DNA of 64,000 nucleotides from Eucommia ulmoides. Lineage: Eukaryota > Streptophyta > Magnoliopsida > Garryales > Eucommiaceae. The stretch covers positions 62,637,231 through 62,701,230 of the forward strand of contig CM028329.1 in NCBI GenBank assembly GCA_016647705.1, in the 5' to 3' direction. The notes below the pieces were generated by a model. It worked only from the letters and a program-made list of their open reading frames with translations. It was not told the DNA's origin and ran no database searches. How positions within the stretch are numbered: the stretch's first letter is position 1; the number at the start of each line of letters is the position of its first letter. Shown here in pieces: positions 1 to 10,193 of the stretch. The position numbers and the translations under genes were made by a program.

Positions 1-1040
1 ACTAAACGTTTTAATTTTAAAATCGATTAAATGATTTTGGTTATGATTTTAGTTTTGGAATTGAAAACTAAAATGGTTTTTATTTTGGTTTTAGATAGTA
101 ACCGTGAATTAAACCACGTAACCGGTATTTTAGTTATATTTTTATTATATATATTACCTTCACTTTTTTATTTTTTTTATTTATATTTTGACCCTACTAT
201 ATATTAGGGATGGTCATGGGCCGGACCGGGTTTTGACTAGGATATTACACAAAAATGTTAGGCCCTAGCCCGGCCCGATCCTATGATCGGGCCCTAATTT
301 TATGCCCAAGCCCGGCCCTACAAAAAAAAATTAAACCCAAGCCTGGCCCTATAATTTATTTTTTTTAAAATTTAAAAACTAAATACTAAAATTACAAAAT
401 GACCCCTTAATTCTCTCTCTATGAGAGGAATGAAATTAGGGTTTGCTAAATTATCTAACTAAAATTAAAAATTACAAATTGGCCCCTCAACTCTTTCTCT
501 ATGGATATATATATATATATATAATATATATTTTTTATATTTAAAAAAAGTTCGGACCGGGCCGGACCGGCCCTAAACAAAAATGATCAAGCCCTAGCCC
601 AACCCTAAAAATGAATAGACCTTAGTCTTTAGGCCCTAGCCCGACCCATGGGCTCAAACACCAAGCCCAAACCCTAAAAAATAGGGCCGGACTGGGTGGG
701 CCGATCAGGCCTCCAAGCCCATGACCATCCCTAATTATGGATTTAATTGGGTTAATTTTATGATTTTCGTAATTTCTTCCAGTATTTTATTTATGTTTTT
801 GCTTATACGGAAAAAAACAAAGGTTCGTGATTTTGCTGTTATGATTTTGGTTTTATTTTTACATAAAATTTAAAAAATTTAACAGTTTTACGATTTTTCG
901 GTTTGGCTTAAAATTAAACGGTTCGATTTTTTAAATCGTTTTATAAAAAATCGATGGTTTTTATTTTGGATTTGGGTTTGGGGTGGTATAAATTTAACGA
1001 TTTTGGTTTTGATTTCGAGTAAAACCGTCAATTGGATACT
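1..1040. repeat. AT-rich repeat carrying a nested TIR element
   Basis: Positions 1-203 and 735-1040 share the same kind of sequence: runs of gattttggtt, aaaatcg and aaaccg motifs that occur in both orientations and could fold on themselves. They look like the two arms of one decayed repeat interrupted by the element at 204-734. The left end lies outside the window, so family and length cannot be set. No coding potential is seen. Confidence 0.4.
204..734. mobile_element. Non-autonomous TIR element (MITE-like), ~531 bp
   Basis: The left end TTAGGGATGGTCATGGGC (204-221) is the exact reverse complement of the right end (717-734), giving an 18-bp perfect terminal inverted repeat. The interior is rich in GGGCC/GGCCC words, unlike the AT-rich flanks, and has no open reading frame, so it would depend on a transposase encoded elsewhere. 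A clear target-site duplication could not be fixed, so the superfamily is left open. Confidence 0.65.
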
Positions 1041-1047
1041 TCCCTAC

Positions 1048-1430
1048 CTGTCCTTGTCACTCTTCTTTTTTTTCTTCTTTTTAATTATTTCTTTTTCTGG
1101 ACGAAATCAAGATCCACTTATTAGCGACTTTTGATTTATATGTCTCTCCCCCTATTCATATGTAATAACTTCTATTTTATTAAAGAAAATCGTATAAGTG
1201 GACCTCTAATGCATGTATATCCTTGATCTTATCAATTTTGATTTTGCCTTTACTTTGCCAAATATTTCTTCAACATCTTTCTTACTACCCAATTCTTTTC
1301 ATTTCTTAAATTTAAAGTCAACCCATTTTTATTTTAGGGTAGCTTAATTTTTATTTTATTTTTTGATTTTTTGCTGAATAATTGGCGTCAAATAATTATA
1401 TCATTGTTTTTTTTACTATTTTTTTTTTGT
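1048..1430 (+). repeat. Upstream block of NPF duplication, copy 1
   Basis: This stretch aligns by eye with 5920-6170 and with 12176-12620. Shared landmarks are acctgtccttgtcactc, gaaatcaag(a/t)tccacttatta, tttgccaaatatttcttcaac and aaatttaaagtcaaccca. It is the leftmost of three copies of the sequence that precedes the NPF7-like gene. Everything between it and the last-exon remnant at 1529 is missing compared with the central copy. Confidence 0.6.
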
Positions 1431-1528
1431 TTGAATGTGTGTAGTCCATGTGATTAAACAAAATATGTCATGAAAGGCGACATATAAAGCATAAAGAGAG
1501 AATTTGTGGTAAATCATTACATACTAGA

Positions 1529-1900
1529 GTTCTCTCAGCATATTCTGGCAAGTCCCACAATATGTTTTGGTGGGTGCATCCGAGGTTTTGATGTATGCGG
1601 GACAATTGGAGTTCTTCGATGACTAGACACCGAACGGGATAAAGAGCTTTGCGAGCTCGTGTGCATGGCTTCGATATCGTTGGGGAATTACACGAGTAGC
1701 ATTCTTGTTAACTTGGTGACCTTGGACACCTTGAAAGATTTTACTTGTTGTGGTATTAACTGTCTTTGATTTTGTGATCTATGTGGTTGCTGCCAGTTGA
1801 TACAAATCCATTAATCTCACCCAAAGTAAGGTTTAATTTGAGAAGAAAGGACAAATGGAAGAGCAAGAACTATTAGTGCCCAACAGAATTTAAGAACTCA
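1529..1900 (+). pseudogene. NPF7-like last-exon remnant
   Basis: The sequence matches the 3' part of the last exon of the intact NPF gene (about 9776-10200), including the coding stretch for IFWQVPQYVLVGASEV, the stop region and about 30 bp of 3' flank. It has an in-frame TAG where the intact copy encodes NNQAPDG, a deletion of roughly 55 bp after the VSSILVN region, and other frame changes. No upstream exons of the gene lie to its left. It is a dead, truncated duplicate. Confidence 0.85.
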
Positions 1901-2904
1901 AATAAAATCTAACTATTATATCGTATCTAATTTATTTTTAGTTGAAAATATTTTGTAACTCATAATTATTTTTTAAGTAATTTAAAATGTGAATCGGGAA
2001 AATCAATTATGTATTTGTACATTAATTAAAAAAATTAAATATAATTAAAAAAATGAAAAATTGAGTAGGACACTCATTATTCTTTATATAAAAAAATAAA
2101 AAATTAAAGAACTCATCAAAATACTTAAAAAATCCATTATCCAACCTTAATAAAACTTTTTATCTTGTATTAGTATTAAATTTTGAAACTAGAAGTTAAA
2201 TTCAGATCATCTATTGGTTAAACGTGTCACACAATCTACTGAGTCATTATTTGTTAGAGGAAAAATATTTTAATAGTGTAGAAATTTTATTTTAATTGTT
2301 TTTGGATCCATTCATTTATTTTAAAATAATAAAACAAAAGATAAAATATTACAAAAAAGATCTATAATAACATGACTGCCAATATTATTTTAATTTTTGC
2401 CTCGCAGACTAAATATCATATCTGCATTATATTTATTTTTTGAAGACTTATGAACTTGAATTTGTGTATAATTATTGTTTTCCTTCGAACAAATTGTAAT
2501 ATTGTTTAAGCAAAGTGATTAATTTTCTTTTTAATAAGTAACAAAATAATTTATTGTATATTTTTATAATACAATATGAAAAAATATGGATTCAAACTAT
2601 ATTCTTGTATACAATACTATGTTTAATATTAAATTTGATCTTTTTCTATATTATTTCTTAAATATTAAATTTTATTTTATTTTTTTACAAATTAAGGTTA
2701 CCTTTTTTTTTTTTTTTTTTTTTTTCCGTGCGCACCAATTATACACTAGTAAAATGTAAAATTTGTACTTGAATTTTAAAAACTAAAATAAGATAATCAT
2801 TTTGTTATTATTTTTATGCACAAAGTAAAGTTATAAATTGTTTTTATTATAAATTGCTTTTAAAATATTGACTTTGTACCCGAGACATCCCTTCTCATCT
2901 CGAC

Positions 2905-3545
2905 AAATATTAAGGACGCTCCTTATCATTTTCATAATACATGAGATACACTTTCTCTTTTCAGTTTGGTTACTCAAGACATCATTTATCATATGTTATT
3001 GACAAAAATACCCTGACATTATAATTTTTTTAATTTTCAATTTTTACTCTCTTATTTTATATTTTCTACTTTTAGTTTTTTGTTTATTTATTTCATTTGT
3101 TTTATTTTTTAAATGTTTATTATGGTATTCGTAGAAAAAAAAAATCAAAAGTAATAATCTAGAAAATAAATTGCCAAAAAAGGGGGGGGGGGGGGATTTG
3201 AAACATAAAAAATGAATTTAAAAAATAAATCAAAAACAAAAAATAGTATTTTCTTTTTTTTTAAAAAAAAAATTATAGTTTATTTTTGTATTATTTACGT
3301 TTTTTTTTCTAGGGTTTTTACTTTTGATTTTTTTCTACAAACACCACAAATAAAAAAAAAATAAAGAAATAAAACTAAAATAAATAACATTAAAAAACAT
3401 CAAACAAAATAAAAAAAATATAGGAAAATAGAAAATAAAAAATAAGAGAAAAAGAAAAAATAAAAAAATATGTTGCGAGAGTATTCTTGTCAATATAATA
3501 AGGGTGTATGAGATACTATAAAAATGATAGGGAATATACATTTTT
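2905..3545. mobile_element. MITE-like inverted repeat, ~0.6 kb
   Basis: The left arm (about 2915-3020) contains ccttatcattttcataatac, atgagataca and tattgacaaaaataccc. The reverse complement of the right arm (about 3475-3545) contains ccctatcatttttatag, atctcataca and tattgacaagaatactc. The arms are imperfect but collinear, leaving a non-coding AT-rich centre with a G13 tract. This is the structure of a decayed foldback or MITE element. Confidence 0.5.
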
Positions 3546-5142
3546 ATATTAAGTGATGATTGTACGAGCTGAAGATATTAAATATTATTTTTTTACTAAT
3601 TTACAATTTCACTATCACTAATTTTATATTAATCCCAATAAATATATTATATTTTATTACTTTCTTGATTATATTATAAATTAAAGAAAAATTCCAAAAT
3701 TTTAGTGAGGTTGAATAACCCACTATAGTATTTGTTACATGTTAATTCTATTTTTTACTTTACTCGTTACAAAATTGATTTAATTGTTTTTAAAATAAAA
3801 CATGGAACCATTTAATTAATTATTGAAAATTTTCACCATAAACTACTTTTATATGTTTATTTCATATCAACAACATGTCCCGAGGCCATTTAATGAAAAA
3901 GTCCACTAATTACCTTTTTTATAGGATTAATTTTAAAAATTATTATATTATATTTTTAACATAATTCAAAATTTATATTTTATTTTTTCTAAGATTATAG
4001 AGAAAGAATCATATAAATAATACATGAGAATATTAAAATTGAGTCTTTTGTAAATAGATGGTTTTTGTTTTTTCTTATAGAAAAAAATACAAGTGGTACA
4101 TACAAAATTACCAATTGTTTATAGCTATTTTTAGTTTTTATTTTTTTTTATCTTTTTCTCTTTTTTTTCTTTTTTTTTGGGAAAAATAAATCAAATAAAA
4201 TTACTATTTTTTTTTATTTTTTTATTGGGGCAATATAGTTTTTAAAATAAAAATTTGTCTTTTCAATATAGAATATTCGGTAACTTTTTAAAAAAAAATC
4301 TCATTTTATGAAATGTGTAAGAATGTTTTAGAAGAAGTCCAATTTGAAAAGAGAAGATTAATTTGAGTGGAAATGTACGGTAAGGATTAAAACATAAATT
4401 TTGGAATTTAGGCTCAACTCAAATATAAATAACCCTTATTCTCACATTTTATCTAACCATTATGCCTTCATATATTCATTTTTCTTCCCTAAAACTATCA
4501 TGTTACGGATTTTATTCTAATTCTATCACTAAATATTTTATTCACGTTGGAAACTATATTTTTCTTGGCTATGCATAATTGAAATTTTGAAATATCAATT
4601 AAAAATGAAAGCATGTGAAAATGTGAAGTTTGACTTTAGATGTCCTTTTATTTTAAATTATTATCATTCCGTTTTGATATTTTTAGTAAAAATTAGCTAT
4701 AAGATCATTTTATTTTTAATTAACATTAACTCGATAAATTCAATCAAATTAATATTAATGACAAGATTAAAATTTATTCAAACAACTAAAATATAATAAC
4801 ACAAAATTAAAGTTAAAATTTTTAATTAACTTGTTTCAATGGCTATCTACTAATTTTATTTTTTTAAATAATTATTTGTTTTCAAACACCATCTTTTTCT
4901 ATTTCTTTTTCGCTTTATGTTTTCTTTTAAATTTATCTACCATAAGATTATCATTGTCCACCCCACCCACTCACCCACCAAACCCCAAACTCAACCCCAC
5001 CCAAAAAAGAGAAAAAGAAAAAGAATGGTTCAAAATATGAATGGCATAGTGCAAGCGTCGACAATGCGGAAAACGGATCTTAGACAGACAAGCAGGGTAC
5101 TGATTCTAATTTAATCTCCTTAGATGTTAATAATTAATAACA

Positions 5143-5143
<1 letters not shown>

Positions 5144-5228
<85 letters not shown>
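5144..5228. repeat. (TA)n microsatellite
   Basis: About 42 uninterrupted TA dinucleotides. Its length makes true copy number uncertain in any assembly. Confidence 0.95.
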
Positions 5229-5231
<3 letters not shown>

Positions 5232-5672
5232 CAAGTAGGTCATCCTAACTGTAAAGCATTTTAGTAGTGCATGGCCATGGATAGATAAACACACCTGGAT
5301 GTATGAGCATAAAAAACTCATTGTGTTTTGCATTTTCAAACAAATGAAAAACTATTTCCTAGTCCACCTTTTGACACTCATCAAGTTGTGTTTATTCAAG
5401 ATCATAATAATATTACCATATATATCATATGGATCTCCCTTTATCACTATGCCCGGAAAAAATGGAACAATAATCTTTTTTTCCTTTAAGTAAGAATGGG
5501 ATTTATTTCCATTTAGATAATAGAATGAAATTCAAAGTAGTGGCAAAAACTGCTGCATGAAATTGAAAGAAGAGAGTGGTAGTACTGTGTATAAATAGTG
5601 AAGCGAAAAAGAGGTTTGGTGTGAGTGGGAGACAACTTATATCTCTCCTTCTTCTCCTTCCTTTCTCTCATT

Positions 5673-5840
5673 AGTATGGCTCAAGCGTCAAGGCACGCTT
5701 GAGTTGAAACAATTGAGGAGTCTCTGTAAAGTTAGGAGTTCGAACCTGTAAAAAAAAACACTTGTTGAGAGGAGCAGCCGCGGAACTCCGAACGAGATTA
5801 GTCTCACACCATGTGTGGGTGTAAGGACACTCGTGGGTAT
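5673..5840 (+). mobile_element. tRNA-derived SINE-like element
   Basis: A tggctcaagcg...cttgag start (A-box-like) is followed by gagttcgaacctg, a good match to the Pol III B box, spaced as in a tRNA-derived SINE. A GC-richer body ends in an AT microsatellite. The copy-3 block lacks this segment, which fits an insertion after duplication. No clear target-site duplication could be defined because of the flanking AT repeats. Confidence 0.45.
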
Positions 5841-6927
5841 ATATATATACATACATATATATATATAAATGTTACCCACGTTTGATTTGATACTTCCCTC
5901 TTCAATAGTGTAATATTGACCTGTCTTTATCATTCCTATTTTTGTAACTATTTTTTTCCAGGAATGAAATCAAGTTCTACTTATTAGTGATTTGATTTAT
6001 AAGTCTCTCTTCCTATACATTACATATCACTAATATTACTACCACAAATGCATATCTAATCAATTTTGATTTTGCCTTTACTTTGACACGTTCTTTCGAT
6101 GCCAAATATTTCTCCAACTACCAACATAATCTCTCCATTTCTAAAATTTAAAGTCAATCCATTTTTTTAGGCCAAAAAACCGTAAGTAAATAATATTTTT
6201 CGTGTTAATTTCAACCTTTAATTACTTATAATAATCATTAATTAAATCCGGATTAAAATTTGTTTATACAACTCGTTACAGGTTAATTTTCAAAGGCAAC
6301 ACAAACCCGAAAGGGAAAGTCAGTCATTTTCGCTAATTTATTCCAACGGTGAACGATTTCTTAATCTGGTAATTTTTTTATTTTATTTTATTATAAATTG
6401 ACTTATTTTTTTCCTTTTATCAACATATCATGTAATTAATTAAGAGTATATACAAGTTTTTAGAGGTGTGTAAATTACTCTAAAAGAAAGTTCTAAATCC
6501 AAAAAATTAAAAAAATTGTAAAAATAGAGCATGAATAGGAAATACAATTTTATTTTTTATTTTTTAAGTTCTAAATTTCTCATGTAATTAATGGTAGAAG
6601 TTTTTAGTGGTGCGTAAATAAACTCTTTTTTTTATTTATTTAAATCCACAAAAAAAAAAAAAAAAAAATGGTTGTTAGAGTAAGAATAGGTCTATAGGAG
6701 AGTTTTTAGCAGTGAGATTCAGAATATGTAACAAACCTTATTCGGAATCTCAGATTTACCGTTCATAAATTACTAGTAAAAGCAAAGAAACATCCTCATA
6801 CGTATATGCATCTGTTTGTTTATCATTCTTTCTCCATCTCTTACATTCTTTTGTTCACTCTCTGAGAAATTGCAGGTTTTTAAAAAGACGGGATTTATAG
6901 TTGGTTATACCATCTTCTTCACTGTAA

Positions 6928-7046
6928 TTGACAATAGGCTTCGTGGTAGACGTGCTTATCGACAATACTTCTTCTCCATCTCCGGAAACGCCCACCACCG
7001 TACAGTTTTCAGTTTACTCTGTCATCAAATTTCGCAAAAGGTCTGA
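6928..7046 (+). other. Short reading frame shared by two duplicate blocks
   Basis: The frame reads IDNTSSPSPETPTTVQFS...VIKFRKRSEF here and IDNTSSPTLKTPTTVQFS...VIKFRKRSEF in copy 3 at about 12925-13017. Within the shared part many differences are silent third-position changes. A splice-acceptor-like attgcag lies upstream and an AAAAG|GTCTGA donor-like site follows. It may be an orphan exon of an unrecognised gene or a fossil. I cannot name a family. Confidence 0.3.
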
Positions 7047-7369
7047 GTTTTTCTCTTCCATCTTTTTTTTTTCTTCATTAGATATATTATTATCAATTTT
7101 AAAAACTTTCATGTTATGGAGGATTTTTTTAAGAACAAAATAAAATAAAATTCATGGGATAATATCAAAATTAAAAGCTTTCAACAGTATTAGTGTTGCA
7201 TATGAATAGCCATGACCTAACTAAGACAGTGACGTTGAGAACATTTCAGCATTCTATTGGATTTTTAAGTTCAATGACATTGATGGTTCATAAATCTTTT
7301 CCCTTAGTGGTTGGTGATGCATAAAAAAGAAGAAGCAATCACTACAGGAGGTTAGTAACATGAATCGAA

Positions 7370-7460
7370 GAGGTTAAAATTATCCCAAATCTTGTAATCT
7401 AGTGGATATATATCTATCATAGAAAGTCTAGAGTTCAATCCCTTCTCAATATATGTAAAA
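7370..7460 (+). mobile_element. Possible second SINE-like fragment
   Basis: A gtaatctagtgga segment is followed about 35 bp later by agagttcaatccc, a B-box-like motif, and then an A-rich run. This resembles the Pol III promoter spacing of plant SINEs, but no ends or target duplication can be seen, so the call is weak. Confidence 0.25.
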
Positions 7461-7689
7461 ATAAAAAATATAAGGGTAAAATCTGAATGAGTCTCTCTCG
7501 TTTTGTTTGATGAGAAAGAGAGAAAAAAAGGGTAATATCTGAATGGCCAAAAAAAAAAGGACCCAATTTGTGGCCCAGATTTTGCCTTTTGTTCCACATG
7601 TTTATGACTCAGATGGAATATTTAGTTTCCACGAGAAAGTTTTGGTCTTGAAATTGAAAACGACGTCTTTTGTACTTACTATATATTAT

Positions 7690-8215
7690 ACCACTATAAA
7701 TTCACCCTCTCCCTCCTTTCTCTGCATGCTACCACTAGTCTCTTTAGGTTGAGAGGTAATTCATTTTTCTTGATTTGTCATCTATTAAAACGATAAATTT
7801 TGTATTATACATATATGTGCTTCATCAATCTCTCTAGCTTATTAATTTTGTTTATTGTTAATTTCAGGAAAAATTATTTGAAACCGCTATAATGGAACTG
7901 CATAAAACCATGGAGGAGCCTACGTTGAACCTTGTAAACGTTTTGACTTTTTTTTTTTTCATCTTTTCACATTGGAATTATATATCTACATGCAGTTCCA
8001 AAGCATGCATGCATGAGACTATATGAAGAATAAAAGTTTGATGATATATAACAAAGTACTAAATTTAGCACAGTATATACATATAAATTTAATTTAATTC
8101 TTTTCAAGCAGGCCACAGAGAAAAACTGCTCTAATCTCGGAGAATTTGAAGTTGTTGAAACCGATCTTTCTAAGAATAAAAAAAAATTATAAAACTTTTC
8201 AAATCTAGAATCTGG
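7690..8215 (+). promoter_or_regulatory. NPF gene promoter and spliced leader
   Basis: A TATA box, tataaa, lies at 7695-7700. A leader exon appears to end at gagag|gtaatt (7755), and the next exon follows atttcag at 7868. That exon holds ATG 7892 and reads MELHKTMEEPTLNL before a gtaaac donor at 7934. The following exon (from 8112) continues this frame to a TAA at about 8190 before it reaches the transporter frame. The 7892 ATG is therefore either a short upstream ORF or part of an N-terminus joined by a splice I cannot confirm. Confidence 0.5.
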
Positions 8216-10193
8216 ATGAAGAGGAAAGAATCTGGAGGGTGGCGTTCGGCATTAATACTACTAGGTACTTAATCGGTAGTATTATCGACTTTTAAAATCA
8301 CTTGTTCAATAAATATTTTTTCTTTCTTTCTTTCTTTCTTTCTTCATTTTTTTTTTTTTTGTTATTATTACAGCAAATCAAGGGCTTGCAACCCTGGCCT
8401 TCTTTGGGGTTGCAGTGAACCTAGTTTTGTTCTTGACGAGAGTTCTTGGGCAAGACAATGCAACTGCTGCCAATAACGTGAGCAAGTGGACTGGGACTGT
8501 GTATTTGTGCTCACTCGTCGGTGCATTCCTTAGTGACTCCTATCTGGGTCGTTATCTCACTTGCACCATCTTTCAATTGATCTTTGTGCTGGTAATCCAT
8601 TCTAACTTTTTCTTTTTAATTATCTTTTTACACTTTAGACCCCCAAAATGATGCCATATTTTTTTTGTTTCTTGATTTTTGATTCAGGGATTGGTGTCTT
8701 TATCGCTTGCGTCTTGGCTTTTCTTGATCAAACCAGTAGGTTGCGGCAGCAAAGAACAATTCTGCGAACCTGCTTCTTCAATCAGCGGCGGCATTTTCTA
8801 TCTTGCGGTGTACATGGTGGCCTTCGGCTATGGAGGGCACCAACCCACTATCGCTACCTTCGGAGCAGACCAATTTGACGAATTGAACCCCAAGGAGAAG
8901 AGCTCTAAAACTGATTTCTTCTGCTACTTCTACTTCGCTCTCAACGTCGGGTCACTCTTCTCCAACACAATATTGGTCTATTATGAAGATACCGGTCGAT
9001 GGACACTCGGATTTTGGGTGTCAACGGCTTCTGCTGTGGTGGCCCTAGTTTCGTTCTTGATGGGTTCCAACGAGTATCGATATGTCAAACCTTGTGGTAA
9101 CCCTCTGACACGAGCGGGTCAAGTTTTTGTTGCTGCCGCTCGAAAGCGGCGGGTGCCACTGCCCCACGCCAATGATTTGTACGAGGTGGATGGAGCAGAG
9201 TCTGCTATTAAAGGAAGCAGGAAGATTCTTCACAGCGTTGAGTTTAGGTGAGTAACAAACTAAAAATTTTAAAAATTAATTAATTTGAAGGATTTGATTA
9301 GATAATTAATTTGTTTTATCAGGTGGTTGGACAAGGCAGCGACAGTGACGGAACAAGATCAAAGCGGCCCTATGAACCCATGGAGACTCTGTACCGTCAC
9401 TCAAGTGGAAGAAGCCAAATGCATTATGAGAATGCTACCTGTCTGGATTTGCACTATCCTATACTCCGTCGTCTTCACTCAAATGGCCTCACTCTTCGTG
9501 GAGCAAGGTGCCGTCATGGACAACACCGTCGGAAAATTTCATCTTCCGGCCGCCAGCATGTCAGCCTTCGACATCTGCAGCGTCCTCATCTTCACAGGAA
9601 TATACCGCCAGGTATTGGTTCCCCTAGCCAGCCGAATCAATGGAAACCCCAAAGGGATAACCGAACTGCAACGAATGGGTGCAGGGCTTGTTGTTGCGAT
9701 ACTAGCCATGATTGCAGCCGGAGTAACTGAACTCGAGCGGCTAAGGAGGTCCATCCCCGACCAACACTCTAGCTCTCTTAGCATATTCTGGCAAGTCCCA
9801 CAATATGTTTTGGTGGGTGCATCCGAGGTTTTGATGTACGTGGGACAACTAGAGTTCTTCAACAACCAAGCGCCGGACGGGATAAAGAGCTTAGCGAGCT
9901 CGCTGTGCATGGCTTCAATATCATTGGGGAATTACGTGAGTAGCATTCTTGTTAACATGGTGATGGTGATAACGGCAAGAAGGAACAATCCTGGGTGGAT
10001 CCCAGACGATCTTAACATTGGACACCTCGAAAGATTTTACTTTCTTATTGCGGTATTAACCGCCATTGATTTTGTGATCTTTGTGGTTGCTGCCTGGTGG
10101 TACAAACCCATTAATCTCGATCAAAGTGATGTTCAATTTGAGAAGGGAGGACAAATGGAAGAACAAAAACAAGTAGTGCTCAGCAGAGTTTAA
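8216..10193 (+). CDS. NPF7-type NRT1/PTR family transporter
   Basis: A multi-pass plasma-membrane carrier of the POT/NPF major facilitator family. The nearest family is NPF7 (the NRT1.5/NRT1.8 group), which moves nitrate or potassium in xylem loading and unloading. Exons are 8216-8264, 8374-8591, 8688-9247 and 9323-10193; all GT-AG junctions keep frame, giving about 565 residues (family usually 570-600). Family landmarks are NQGLATLAFFG, VSKWTGTVY, GAFLSDSYLGRY, ATFGADQFDE, FFCYFYFALNVGSLFSNT, PWRLCTVTQVEE, YSVVFTQMASLFVEQG, IFWQVPQY and GQLEFFNNQAPDG. The first helix carries NQGLA where most NPFs have the proton-coupling ExxER motif, as in NPF7. Start ATG 8216 (MKRKESGGWRSA) is my choice because an in-frame stop lies just upstream; the true N-terminus may use the exon at 7892. 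Duplicated remnants of the gene flank it. Substrate cannot be told from sequence. Confidence 0.85.

Larger units (their letters stand above)
1920..5400. other. AT-rich intergenic DNA
   Basis: Very AT-rich, with homopolymer runs (T27 near 2703, G13 near 3182) and no credible gene. About 1900-2350 resembles sequence downstream of the intact NPF gene: the phrase gtcattatttgttagagg at about 2243 has a counterpart near 10980, and the tagaaattttattttaatt block has a counterpart near 11665. This suggests that 3' flank was duplicated along with the gene. A C-rich stretch lies at 4955-5010. Confidence 0.5.
5400..7150 (+). repeat. Upstream block of NPF duplication, copy 2
   Basis: This is the fullest copy of the sequence that lies 5' of the NPF gene. 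Parts match copy 1 (1048-1340) and copy 3 (12025-13132). A TATA-like tataaat at 5590-5596 is followed by a polypyrimidine-rich stretch, so an old promoter may lie here. A SINE-like insertion sits at about 5673-5840. The phrase catgtaattaat...agtttttag.ggtg.gtaaat occurs twice (about 6430 and 6580), an internal duplication. Confidence 0.55.

Noticed and set aside
5127..5339. Minus-strand frame with a long Ile-Tyr repeat
   Set aside because: It is only the translation of the (TA)n microsatellite.
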